Of a stretch of DNA of 44,870 nucleotides, positions 16,067 to 24,003 are shown one piece after another; position 1 is the stretch's first letter, and each line of letters opens with the position of its first letter. A program made the position numbers and the translations under genes. This stretch comes from Flavobacterium sp. DG2-3. GTDB lineage: Bacteria > Bacteroidota > Bacteroidia > Flavobacteriales > Flavobacteriaceae. The stretch spans positions 1 through 44,870 of the forward strand of contig NZ_JAVAMB010000029.1 of NCBI RefSeq assembly GCF_030730925.1, given 5' to 3'. The notes below the pieces were generated by a model. That model was given only the letters and a program-made list of their open reading frames with translations. It did no database searches and was not told the DNA's origin.

Positions 16067-17083
16067 ATGGAAAAAGTTAAACGCTTTCAGGTTTCTCAAA
16101 AAGTCATTTGGGGAAGTTCTATTGCGCTGGCGGTTATGGCTTCGATACCCAAATTATTTGATGCCGATTCTACGCTTCATGATCTTATCATAAATTCTTC
16201 GATTACACTACTGTTTTCCCTTTTTATATGGTATTACAATATTTACAGTTTACCCAAATTTTCATCGCATAAAGCTAATAAAAGCCTGTTTAACTGGAAA
16301 CTTTTGCTGAGTGTCGTAATGGGAATTCTGCTGATGGTTATTCTGGTAATTGCACATCAGGAACTTTTTCAGGTGTCAAAAATGGACGCACCGATTATGT
16401 TCGAACTTCGCGGGGTTTTGATTAACCTTATTGTGTATATGTTTTTGCATTTGCTTTTTCAAAACTACCAGACACAGCAAATGGGAGTAGAATTGGAGCG
16501 CACAAAAGCAGTAAATCTGGGCGCTCAATACGAATTATTAAAACAGCAGGTTAATCCGCATTTTTTATTTAATAGTTTGAATACACTGAAATCGATGGTC
16601 GATATTCAAGATCCGCAGAGTTCAGATTTTATTTTGAAATTGTCTGATTTTTACCGCTTTACTTTAGAAAGCCGTAAAATGGATTTGATTCCGCTTAGTG
16701 AAGAACTTCAGATTTTGGATTCGTATGTTTATCTGCTAAAAGCGCGTTTCGAAGACGGATTTGTTTTAGAAAAAGAAATTGATCCGAAACAATACGAATC
16801 TGCTATTCCGCCTTTTTCGCTGCAGTTATTAATTGAAAATTGTATCAAACACAATGTGGTTTCTTTAGATAAACCTTTGATAATAAAACTTTATACGGAA
16901 AATGAATTTTTAGTAGTTGAAAATAAAATTCAGCTGAAAAGAGGTGCGGTTTCTACAGGCGTTGGTTTGGATAATATTAATCAGCGTTTTATGCATCTCA
17001 TTCACAAAGAAATCATAATTGATAAAGACGAAACCACTTTTAAAGTAAAAATACCACTCCTTTATGAATATCATAATAATTGA
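16067..17083 (+). CDS. LytS-type sensor histidine kinase
   Basis: 338 residues. Four membrane segments occupy about 12-130 with no extracellular domain, so any signal is probably sensed in or near the membrane. A short coiled region leads to the His_kinase (PF06580) motif LLKQQVNPHFLFNSLNTL with phospho-acceptor His165. The ATPase domain shows the N-box LLIENCIKHN and the G-box GVGLDNINQRF. The last 20 bases overlap the response-regulator gene, so the two are translationally coupled. The neighbouring TGTCC promoters make it the likely controller of the cupin, hydrolase and DoxX genes. Confidence 0.92.
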   Translation: MEKVKRFQVSQKVIWGSSIALAVMASIPKLFDADSTLHDLIINSSITLLFSLFIWYYNIYSLPKFSSHKANKSLFNWKLLLSVVMGILLMVILVIAHQELFQVSKMDAPIMFELRGVLINLIVYMFLHLLFQNYQTQQMGVELERTKAVNLGAQYELLKQQVNPHFLFNSLNTLKSMVDIQDPQSSDFILKLSDFYRFTLESRKMDLIPLSEELQILDSYVYLLKARFEDGFVLEKEIDPKQYESAIPPFSLQLLIENCIKHNVVSLDKPLIIKLYTENEFLVVENKIQLKRGAVSTGVGLDNINQRFMHLIHKEIIIDKDETTFKVKIPLLYEYHNN

Positions 17084-17831
17084 AGATGAAGTAAAAACGG
17101 CCAAAGCGCTTGGCCAGCTTATTCTGAGCATCAGACCCGATGTTCAGATTTTGTCGTATATACAAAGCATTGATGGAGCGGTTGATTATCTTTTGGAAAA
17201 CGATCAACCCGACTTGATTTTTATGGATATTCAGCTGGCAGATGGCCAGTGTTTTGAGATTTTTAAGAATGTTGAGGTTGTGTCTCCAGTCATTTTTTGT
17301 ACCGCTTTTGACGATTATGCAATCGAAGCTTTTAAGTCAAACGGAATTGATTATGTTCTAAAGCCTTTTTCAAGAGATAGTATTTCCCAAGCTTTAAAAA
17401 AAGCAGGAGAACTGAAAAATTTCTTTCAGCGAAATAAAAAAGCAATGCCAGATTTCGAATATTTGCTTACGCGAAATGGGGAAAATAAAGGGAAAAGCAG
17501 TTTTTTGGTTTTCAAAAACAATAAATATCAGACGGTTTTAACGGAGAATATCGCGTTTTTCTTTATCAAAAATGAAACGCCTACGATTATGACTTTAGAT
17601 AAAAACGAATATCCGTTAACGCAGTCACTAGACGAAATTCATAAGCTTTTGTCGCCAATTCAGTTCTTTAGAATCAACAGACAGTATTTGGTTAATTTTT
17701 CAGCAATTAGAGAAGCAGAACATTATTTTTCGCGTAAAATAATCGTGAAATTAAGTGTTCCAACAGAAGAAAAAATATTAGTTGGAAAAGAAAAAGCAAC
17801 AGCATTTTTAAGCTGGTTAGAAAACCGATAA
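17064..17831 (+). CDS. LytTR-family response regulator
   Basis: 255 residues. The receiver domain has acidic E7/D8, phospho-acceptor D55 in LIFMDIQLADG, a conserved Thr/Ala switch region and K100 in YVLKPF. The C-terminal LytTR DNA-binding domain spans about 145-250 (FFRINRQYLVNFSAI is typical). LytTR domains bind paired 9-bp direct repeats about 21 bp apart, which matches the TGTCC pairs at three nearby promoters. Start overlaps the kinase gene by 20 bases. A strong hairpin terminator follows the stop. Confidence 0.93.
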   Translation: MNIIIIEDEVKTAKALGQLILSIRPDVQILSYIQSIDGAVDYLLENDQPDLIFMDIQLADGQCFEIFKNVEVVSPVIFCTAFDDYAIEAFKSNGIDYVLKPFSRDSISQALKKAGELKNFFQRNKKAMPDFEYLLTRNGENKGKSSFLVFKNNKYQTVLTENIAFFFIKNETPTIMTLDKNEYPLTQSLDEIHKLLSPIQFFRINRQYLVNFSAIREAEHYFSRKIIVKLSVPTEEKILVGKEKATAFLSWLENR

Positions 17832-17876
17832 ATCCAATTAATTTATCGTTTTCTATAAATTAATTGGATACTTTTT
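17832..17876 (+). terminator. terminator of the LytS/LytTR operon
   Basis: A perfect 15-bp stem (17832-17846 with 17855-17869) and 8-base loop are followed by ACTTTTTT directly after the stop codon. Confidence 0.88.
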
Positions 17877-18157
17877 TAGAGCCATAAATCGACTCCAGGA
17901 AACATAAAACAACTCAAAAAGAAAAGAGCTGATAATATAAAACAGATAATAAGAATGATTTTTTTCATTGGGAAAGAATTAAATTGAAATAAAAAAAGAG
18001 AGTTTTTAGTCTCTATAGTAAGCTTCGGAGAAGCGAAATATTTATAACAAAAAATAAACGTTTATAATATAAAGCTCCGGAGGAGTGACATCTTTTTTAC
18101 AATCTGTAATATATGCCGCTCCGCTGGAGCTTTTTTTGTAAAATGATTTAGCCTTCC
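17877..18157. repeat. AGCTCCGGAGGAG-type palindromes between convergent genes
   Basis: AAGCTTCGGAGAAGC (about 18020-18035) and AAAGCTCCGGAGGAG (18071-18085, pairing with 18119-18133, then T7) belong to the dispersed family also seen at 35092-35260. The second hairpin could back up termination of the rightward operon. No gene is seen. Confidence 0.6.
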
Positions 18158-18556
18158 TTAAAAGTTTTCGGAAGATGGAGCATAAGTCGCTGTATATAAT
18201 TTTCTATACATTGCATACGTTACACTTACCATTACAAAAGCGATTATCGCATCTGTTGCTGCGCCAAAACCTAAAACGGCAATTTTTGAAAAGAAAGCAA
18301 AGATGATATCGAAAAAGATTCCTGCGAAAACCCATTCTTTCAATCGCAATAATTTGTTCGGAATTAAAAGTGTAATGACACCAGCTAATTTAAAAACGCC
18401 CAAGATGTAAATAAAATGTGCTGGATAACCCAATTGCTGTGTAATTCCCCAAACGATTGGATTGCTTGTTAATTCGAAAAAACCACTTGCGCCAAACCAT
18501 AATGAAGTTAATACTGCGCCTGTCCAATAGATAATTTTTGTTGTTTTTGAGTTCAT
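18158..18556 (-). CDS. DoxX-like membrane protein
   Basis: 132 residues with four predicted membrane helices; YWTGAVLTSLWFGASGF, YPAHFIYILGVFKLAGVI and LKEWVFAGIFFD are typical of the DoxX_2/DoxX-like family. Members are small inner-membrane proteins linked in other bacteria to oxidative-stress and thiol homeostasis; the exact function is unknown. It is transcribed toward the LytTR operon. The promoter has the same TGTCC pair and spacing as the cupin and hydrolase genes. Confidence 0.88.
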   Translation of the reverse strand: MNSKTTKIIYWTGAVLTSLWFGASGFFELTSNPIVWGITQQLGYPAHFIYILGVFKLAGVITLLIPNKLLRLKEWVFAGIFFDIIFAFFSKIAVLGFGAATDAIIAFVMVSVTYAMYRKLYTATYAPSSENF

Positions 18557-18586
18557 GATTTTGATATTTAAAGTTATTTAACGGTA

Positions 18587-18661
18587 CAAATGTGCGTTGA
18601 ATGCCTTAAAAACGAAATCGAAATTTTGGTGAAACGGACAAACTTGGAGGCGAACTGGACA
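18587..18661 (-). promoter_or_regulatory. LytTR-like operator and promoter of the DoxX-like gene
   Basis: On the minus strand TGTCC lies at 18661-18657 and again at 18640-18636, 21 bases apart. CACATTTG (18594-18587), one mismatch from TAnnTTTG, begins 46 bases after the second half-site. The geometry is identical to that of the cupin and hydrolase promoters. Confidence 0.72.
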
Positions 18662-18674
18662 TCTGATTGGCTTG

Positions 18675-19170
18675 TTTTTTTTTACCGCAATGTTTTTTTT
18701 AACGCAAAGTTCGCGAAGGTCTTTTTTTGATATACTTTGAGTGTATTTTAAGTTCGCAAAGCTTTGTGGTTAATTTTTAACGCAGAGTACGCGGAGGATT
18801 TTCGCAAAGTTCGCTAAGGTTTTTTTTTATATACTATGAGTGTATTTTAAGTTCGCAAAGCTTTGTGCAAAGCTGGCTGAAATGCTCGCAAAGTCGCGAA
18901 GGCGCGAAGTTTGTTTCACGCAGATTTAAAAAGATTTCAGCAGATGCGCACAGATTATTTATAAAAATCCTTTTAGATCTGCTCAGATCTTTTTATCCCG
19001 ATAGCTATCGGGAGCACGAAATATATTAGCTTAAAAAAACTTTGCGACTTCGCGACTTTGCGCGATTAAAAACTCAGCGCACTTTGGTCAAAAAATAACC
19101 ACAAAGCTTTGCGAGCTTAAAATAGGTTCAAAGTATATAAAAAAACCTTAGCGAACTTTGCGGTAAAATA
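18675..19170. repeat. CGCAAAG array with nested repeat units
   Basis: CGCAAAGTTCGCGAAGG-type units alternate with AGTGTATTTTAAGTTCGCAAAGCTTTGTG (repeated near 18740 and 18840), a CACGCAGATTT unit (about 18914-18990) and the 16-base palindrome CCCGATAGCTATCGGG (18997-19012). Complementary units run back to 19170, so the tract is broadly self-complementary. No gene is seen. Confidence 0.7.
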
Positions 19171-19181
19171 AGCAACGTAGG

Positions 19182-20237
19182 CTACAGCCCAGCAATTAAA
19201 GCCTGCATTAGTTCATCAGCTTTATGGTGTTGTAAAGTGCTTGTATTTTGTCCTGACCAGAAACTAATCATATCGGTTCTGCCTTGAGCTAGAGCGGCGA
19301 CTTTTAAAGGTGCTATTAATTTCGTCTGAAGCGGAAAAGGCAATACTTCCGTTTCAAAAGGAACAGCATCAGATATTTTATTGGAGATCATTCGGCCCAT
19401 TCTTCCTGTTAGTGATTTAGAAACCGTTGTTGGAACATTCGGATGATCAAAAAGCATTTTTTTGTGAACGGGAGTTGCGCCAGATTCGTCGGTAACCATA
19501 AAAGCAGTTCCCAATTGTACAGCGTCGGCACCGAGAGCCATGGCGGCGGCAATTCCTTTTGAGTCAATAATTCCGCCTGCAGCTATAATGGGCGTTTTGG
19601 TTTTGGCTTTTAATTGCTGAACCAATGTAAATAATCCGGTGAAAGAATCTTGAGCAGGTTTTAAAAACGAAGGTCTGTGTCCGCCCGCTTCAAATCCGGC
19701 TGCGATAATCGCATCAACTTGAGCATCTTCAAGAGCGAGTGCTTCTTCGAGAGTTGTGGCAGCGCCAATTGTTTTGATTCCTAGTTTTCGACTTTCTTGC
19801 AGAATTTCTTTTGACGGAATTCCGAAAATAAAACTGAAAACAGCCGGTTTCAATTCAAATAAAACTTCAACCTGTTTTTCAAATTTCGAAGGAATATCCG
19901 AAGATAAATCAGGAAGCGGAATCCCTAATTCGTCAAAATAAGGTTTAAAAAGCTGTTTTATTTTGTCCAGTTTCTCAGCAGGATAATTTACAAGACTTTT
20001 ATCGACATCATTCACCCATAAATTGATATTATAAGGTTTAGAAGTTGCCAATTTAATTTCTTTTCCTGCTTCGCGAATTTCATCAGGAGTTAGCGTATAT
20101 GCGCCGTAACTGCCCAATCCGCCTGCATTGCTTACAGCGGCCAAAAGAGCGGCAGTCGAAAAACCACCGCCCATCGGACCTTGTAATATTGGATACTCAA
20201 TACCTAGTAATTGCGTTATTTTGGTTGAATTCCACAT
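19182..20237 (-). CDS. nitronate monooxygenase-like FMN enzyme
   Basis: 351 residues. A TIM-barrel FMN oxidoreductase of the 2-nitropropane dioxygenase/nitronate monooxygenase family: the start GIEYPILQGPMGGG, AAGFEAGGHRPSF near the middle, PIIAAGGIIDSKGIAAAMALGADAVQLGTAF as phosphate-binding region. It would oxidise toxic nitronates, or act as a flavin-dependent quinone reductase, as some members do. It lies 6 bases after the NTF2-like gene and is the last gene of the leftward YceI cluster. Confidence 0.88.
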   Translation of the reverse strand: MWNSTKITQLLGIEYPILQGPMGGGFSTAALLAAVSNAGGLGSYGAYTLTPDEIREAGKEIKLATSKPYNINLWVNDVDKSLVNYPAEKLDKIKQLFKPYFDELGIPLPDLSSDIPSKFEKQVEVLFELKPAVFSFIFGIPSKEILQESRKLGIKTIGAATTLEEALALEDAQVDAIIAAGFEAGGHRPSFLKPAQDSFTGLFTLVQQLKAKTKTPIIAAGGIIDSKGIAAAMALGADAVQLGTAFMVTDESGATPVHKKMLFDHPNVPTTVSKSLTGRMGRMISNKISDAVPFETEVLPFPLQTKLIAPLKVAALAQGRTDMISFWSGQNTSTLQHHKADELMQALIAGL

Positions 20238-20243
20238 CGTGTT

Positions 20244-20618
20244 TTATTTTACGTTTGTTAGTAATTTATTCACAATAATCCACTTGCCATCAACTACGAC
20301 AAGACTTAACTGATCGTAATAATTGTATTCAAAGATCGGAACCTGAACTTTCGCGACAGCGGTATTATTGATAATTTCTAAAGATAGGATTTTCATCTTA
20401 AAATCTTCGCCCAATTCCTTTGGACTTTTACGATTTTTTACGCCTTCTAAATATTGTTCTACCGTTTTAAAATACGGCTGACCGTTAATATCTCCCGAAA
20501 CAATTGCTTGCGGATGAAAAGCGCTTTGTAGCGTAGTAACGTCACCATTGTAAATTCCGTTAAAATAATTCATTAAAACAGCCGTAATCAAAGCTGCATT
20601 TGTGCCAAAACTTTCCAT
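20244..20618 (-). CDS. NTF2-like (Lumazine_bd_2/SnoaL-type) protein
   Basis: 124 residues with an N-terminal helical segment (AVLMNYFNGIYNGDVTTLQSAFHPQA) and a beta-rich second half ending in DGKWIIVNKLL, the cone-shaped NTF2-like fold. Such proteins are small hydrolase-like or ligand-binding proteins; none of the catalytic residues can be assigned with confidence. Coupled to the nitronate monooxygenase gene (6-base gap). A 25-bp palindromic repeat separates it from the SDR gene upstream. Confidence 0.82.
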   Translation of the reverse strand: MESFGTNAALITAVLMNYFNGIYNGDVTTLQSAFHPQAIVSGDINGQPYFKTVEQYLEGVKNRKSPKELGEDFKMKILSLEIINNTAVAKVQVPIFEYNYYDQLSLVVVDGKWIIVNKLLTNVK

Positions 20619-20649
20619 AATTTCTTGATTTAAAATTGATGTTTAATTG

Positions 20650-20718
20650 ATTGTCAGGCTGAGCGGAGTCGAAGATTTACGTTTCATAAATGGCTTCGAC
20701 TCCGCTCAGCCTGACAAT
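20650..20718. repeat. perfect 25-bp inverted repeat within the operon
   Basis: Arms 20650-20674 and 20694-20718 are perfectly complementary (core AGGCTGAGCGGAGTCGAAG) around a 19-base loop. It lies between the SDR and NTF2-like genes and belongs to the same dispersed family as 27859-27952. It could attenuate or stabilise the downstream message. Confidence 0.88.
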
Positions 20719-20732
20719 ATGTTTGAAAGGAA

Positions 20733-21470
20733 TTAAATGCTGTGTCCAGCAACGTGACCGCCATCTAAATTAATGATTTCGCCAGTTACAAAATTGCTTT
20801 CGGCCAGATAAAGTGCCAATTGAGCGACATCGCTGGTTTCTCCAATACGTTTTAGCAAATGCAGTCCCGCTAAACTATCGGCATTGTCAACTCCCGTTTT
20901 TGCCTGCAGCGGACTTCTGATAATTCCAGGAGCAATAGCATTGACGCGAATATTGTTTTTTCCGAATTCAGCTGCGAGCTGTCTTGTAAAGGCATGAATA
21001 CCGCCTTTACTTGAAATAGGTGCAGTAGCTGGAAATCCGTCGATGGCGTGATCGACCAAAACGGTTCCTATATTAATGATCGATCCGTCGCCTTGCTTAA
21101 GCATTTGTTTTACTGCTGCCTGACTGGTAAAAAAAGTTCCCTTTAAATTAATGTTTAAAAAACGATCCAAGTCTTTTTCTTCGACATCTAAAAAAGATTG
21201 TGGCTGAAAAATTCCGGCATTGTTGATTAAAACATCAACGCTTCCAAAACGGTCTAAAGCAGTTTGAACCAGTTTTTTTCCAGTTTCTATTAAACTTACG
21301 TCGCCATGAACCATTGCTAATTGGTTTGAATGACCTAATTCGTTAAATGTATTTTCAAGATTCTGAAGGTTTGCCGAGTTGATTACGACATTAAATCCTT
21401 TTTCTAAAAATAATTGTGCTATCGATTTACCGATGCCTGTAGAAGCACCGGTTACTATAATTGTTTTCAT
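20733..21470 (-). CDS. short-chain dehydrogenase-like protein lacking the catalytic Tyr
   Basis: 245 residues. The Rossmann fold is clear: TGASTGIG (8-15) cofactor motif, NNAG, IINIG, and the C-terminal VTGEIINLDGG. At the active site the usual YxxxK reads PISSK, so Pro replaces the catalytic Tyr, and the usual upstream Ser is not evident in NIGTVLVD. It may use different chemistry or act as a binding protein. It lies between the tautomerase and NTF2-like genes, starting about 20 bases past the tautomerase stop. Confidence 0.88.
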   Translation of the reverse strand: MKTIIVTGASTGIGKSIAQLFLEKGFNVVINSANLQNLENTFNELGHSNQLAMVHGDVSLIETGKKLVQTALDRFGSVDVLINNAGIFQPQSFLDVEEKDLDRFLNINLKGTFFTSQAAVKQMLKQGDGSIINIGTVLVDHAIDGFPATAPISSKGGIHAFTRQLAAEFGKNNIRVNAIAPGIIRSPLQAKTGVDNADSLAGLHLLKRIGETSDVAQLALYLAESNFVTGEIINLDGGHVAGHSI

Positions 21471-21490
21471 TTTTTTTCTGATTTAAAAAT

Positions 21491-21709
21491 TTATTTCTTG
21501 TGAGCAGTAATTCCTTTTTCGCGTAGTACCGAAACCTGTTCGCCTGCAAATCCCCAATCGTCCAATTCGATTTCCTGAATTACGATATGTGTAAGGCTGG
21601 GATCTTTGTCTAAGACATCTGTAATAAGTTGTGTGATGCCTGAAATTAACTGCTGTTTTTGTTCTCTTGTAACGCCTTCACGAGTTACTTCAATTTTTAC
21701 GTATGGCAT
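21491..21709 (-). CDS. 4-oxalocrotonate tautomerase-family protein
   Basis: 72 residues. The mature protein would begin with Pro1 (MPYVKIEVT), the catalytic base of the family, and TREQKQQLISGITQLITDVL is a typical helix. It is slightly longer than the classic about 62-residue 4-OT. It would catalyse keto-enol tautomerisation or a related step. It is placed between the YceI and SDR genes in the leftward cluster. Confidence 0.88.
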   Translation of the reverse strand: MPYVKIEVTREGVTREQKQQLISGITQLITDVLDKDPSLTHIVIQEIELDDWGFAGEQVSVLREKGITAHKK

Positions 21710-21750
21710 GATTTCTAATTAATTATGAATTATTAATTATGAGTTATGAA

Positions 21751-22284
21751 TTATTTTAGACTTGCTGTAATGTCTACGTCCAATTCAAATTCATTGTAGA
21801 TTAAAGTATCTCCCAAATTGGTGAAGAAATTTCCAGAACGGAATTTCATATCATATTTGGTGCGGTCAATAATGATTTTGCCAGAAGCTTTCAGATTATT
21901 GTCGTTTCTTTTTACTTCCAAATTAAAACCAATCGGATGAGTAATCGCTTTAATCGTTAGTTTTCCTTCAACAAAATAATCTGAAGAAGATTGTTTAGAA
22001 ACCGCTGTAATGTCTAAAAAAGCTGTTTTGAATTTTTCTGTAGAAAAGAAATCATCAGAAGCTAAATGTCCTGCAAATTGTTGGTTTGTCGCAGGATCTG
22101 TAACGTCAAGAATTACGATAGAAGTAGTGTCGATAACGACGTTTCCGCCAGAAAGTTCCCCATTAGAAAAAGTAAAATTACCTTCTTCGATATTGATGGT
22201 TCCATTGTGTTGTCCAGTAACTTTTTTACCAATCCAGTTTACTTGACTTTGAGTGTTCGAAATTTTAAAATTTTGAGTTTCCAT
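21751..22284 (-). CDS. YceI-family lipocalin-like protein
   Basis: 177 residues. YceI signatures include SQVNWIGKKVTGQHNGTI, GNVVIDTTSI, HLASDDFFSTEKF and GKLTIKAITHPIGF. YceI proteins form a lipocalin-like barrel binding isoprenoid chains such as polyprenyl or quinone tails. No signal peptide is present, so it is probably cytoplasmic, unlike E. coli YceI. It is the first gene of a five-gene leftward cluster. A Crp-type site lies upstream (22350-22365). Confidence 0.92.
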   Translation of the reverse strand: METQNFKISNTQSQVNWIGKKVTGQHNGTINIEEGNFTFSNGELSGGNVVIDTTSIVILDVTDPATNQQFAGHLASDDFFSTEKFKTAFLDITAVSKQSSSDYFVEGKLTIKAITHPIGFNLEVKRNDNNLKASGKIIIDRTKYDMKFRSGNFFTNLGDTLIYNEFELDVDITASLK

Positions 22285-22315
22285 TATTTGTGTTTTTAAA
22301 TTGTTATTAATTTAT

Positions 22316-22365
22316 AGTACAAAGTAATGGCGGTATTCAAAATTGATTACGTGATGTAGATCACA
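22316..22365 (-). promoter_or_regulatory. Crp/Fnr-type site and promoter of the YceI cluster
   Basis: On the minus strand TGTGATCTACATCACG (22365-22350) is one base from the palindrome TGTGA-N6-TCACA. TTACTTTG (22327-22320), one mismatch from TAnnTTTG, follows; with a start site near 22315 the box would be centred at about -42, a class-II activator position. The neighbouring gene encodes a Crp/Fnr protein. Confidence 0.6.
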
Positions 22366-22369
22366 TTCG

Positions 22370-22954
22370 TCAATGCGGTTTAGAAGCGTTGTACAATCGG
22401 CTTAAAGTTTCTCTGGAAACACCCAAATAAGCGGCTATTAAATGTTTTGGAACCATATTATATAAAGCAGGATAAAGCGCTAGAAGTTCTTCGTATCTCG
22501 TTTTGGTATCATTATTCATAAAAGAAAGCAATCTTTTCTGAGAAGCGACATAACCGCGATTGGTTCTCCATCTAAAAAAATGTTCTACTTCGTGAATTTC
22601 GCTACAGATTTTTTCTCGGTCCGCATTAGAAAGAGAAAGAATTTCAACATCAGAAACACAATCGACATTGATTGTCGCTTTGGTTTTATTGTAAAGTGCC
22701 GCATAATCAGACGCCCACCAAGTTGGCATGGCAAATTGCAGAATGTACATTTTTACTTCATCATTGACATAAAAAGATTTTAAACAGCCCGAAACCACAA
22801 AGTATTCTTTCTCTACATCTTGGCCTTCGCTAATAACAGTTTGCCCTTTTTGGAAAGTTTCGGTTTTAAAATGCGAAAAAAAATAGTCGAATTGTTCATC
22901 TGTTAAAGAGACAATTTTGGCAACATGTTCTTTTAATAATGTTTTGGAATCCAT
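22370..22954 (-). CDS. Crp/Fnr-family transcriptional regulator
   Basis: 194 residues. The N-terminal cyclic-nucleotide-binding-like barrel (FQKGQTVISEGQDVEKEYFVVSGCLKSFY) lacks obvious cAMP-binding Arg/Glu pairs and has no Fe-S cysteine cluster, as is usual in Bacteroidota members. The C-terminal HTH reads VPKHLIAAYLGVSRETLSRL; the RETLSR recognition helix has the E-x3-R pattern expected to read TGTGA half-sites. It lies immediately upstream of the YceI cluster on the same strand, with a matching site between them. The ligand is unknown. Confidence 0.9.
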   Translation of the reverse strand: MDSKTLLKEHVAKIVSLTDEQFDYFFSHFKTETFQKGQTVISEGQDVEKEYFVVSGCLKSFYVNDEVKMYILQFAMPTWWASDYAALYNKTKATINVDCVSDVEILSLSNADREKICSEIHEVEHFFRWRTNRGYVASQKRLLSFMNNDTKTRYEELLALYPALYNMVPKHLIAAYLGVSRETLSRLYNASKPH

Positions 22955-23072
22955 TAGTGAAGTTTTACTAAGAGTAAAAGTACTAAATATTAAAACGGTC
23001 AGAAAAGATTATTTTGGATCGTTTTTTAAAGTAAGAAACAAAAAAAGAAAGCTAGTTTTTTCAGGAATGAAA

Positions 23073-23093
23073 TTTTACGGTTGAGTCGTAAAA
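23073..23093. promoter_or_regulatory. inverted repeat in the divergent crp/usp gap
   Basis: TTTTACG (23073-23079) and CGTAAAA (23087-23093) form a 7-7-7 inverted repeat between the divergent regulator and stress-protein genes. It could be an operator for either. Confidence 0.35.
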
Positions 23094-23169
23094 AATGATT
23101 ATTCGGTTATATAAAAAAAGCTTGAAGCCTTTATTTAAAGAATTTTGCACAAAGCTTAATTACTATTTT

Positions 23170-24003
23170 ATGAATTCACCCCTTACTATAATCGCCGCGA
23201 CTAACTTTTCTGCCATTGCCACTAATGCTGTTGCTTATGCTGCTGGACTTGCAAAAGCTACAGGTGCAAAATTGGTTTTATTTAATTCATTTTCGTTGAG
23301 TGTACACAGCGCCAACTCCCATATTACTGCAGATGCAATGCAGAAACAAATTGATAGAGCAATTTCCAGACTGGAAGATTTAGCCAAAGAAACATCCAAT
23401 TCATTTCAAATTGAAACTTCGGCAATCTGTACCTATTCTTTTTTAGAAGACGAACTTCCGAGAATTATTAAGGAAACCAACGCAGATGTTGTGGTTATGG
23501 GAATGGCTGAACGTTCTTTCGAACAGGAATTATTAGGAAATTCGACTACATCGGCCATAAAGAATCTTCAGATTCCAGTTTTGGCAGTTCCAGAAAATGC
23601 TCGTTTTATAAATATTAAAAAGGTGCTGTATGCTTGCGATAGCTTAAGTTTTTCGGCTATTAAGAAATTCAGTTGGATTAAAAATGCATTAGGAGATTTT
23701 GGTGCAGAAATTGAATTTTTTAGCGTAGACGAAAAATTGGATGATTTGAAGGAAGAACAGCACAGAATTTTAATGAATTCGAATATCGAAAAAGAATTTG
23801 AAGATGTAAAATATCTATATAAAACCGTAAGATCGAATGCCGTAATTAACGAAATTAAGAAAGAAATTAAGAATTACGAGGCTGATTTGCTGATTATGGT
23901 GCCTCAAAAGTATGGTTTTTGGGATTCTTTAGTCCACAGAAGCAAAACTAGGATTCTGGCAGCCGGACTTGATATTCCGTTATTGTCGTTTCCGAATTAT
24001 TAA
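23170..24003 (+). CDS. tandem universal stress protein
   Basis: 277 residues from the start chosen at 23170, where MNSPLTIIAATNFS begins the first Usp beta strand. The frame is open to 23095 but the extra residues are lysine-rich and not Usp-like. The first Usp domain (about 5-145) ends with VVMGMAERSFEQELLGNSTTSAI, matching the G-x2-G-x9-G(S/T) ATP-loop pattern only loosely. The second domain (about 150-277) is degenerate. Two-domain Usps are common in Bacteroidota. Divergent from the Crp/Fnr gene. Confidence 0.85.
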   Translation: MNSPLTIIAATNFSAIATNAVAYAAGLAKATGAKLVLFNSFSLSVHSANSHITADAMQKQIDRAISRLEDLAKETSNSFQIETSAICTYSFLEDELPRIIKETNADVVVMGMAERSFEQELLGNSTTSAIKNLQIPVLAVPENARFINIKKVLYACDSLSFSAIKKFSWIKNALGDFGAEIEFFSVDEKLDDLKEEQHRILMNSNIEKEFEDVKYLYKTVRSNAVINEIKKEIKNYEADLLIMVPQKYGFWDSLVHRSKTRILAAGLDIPLLSFPNY

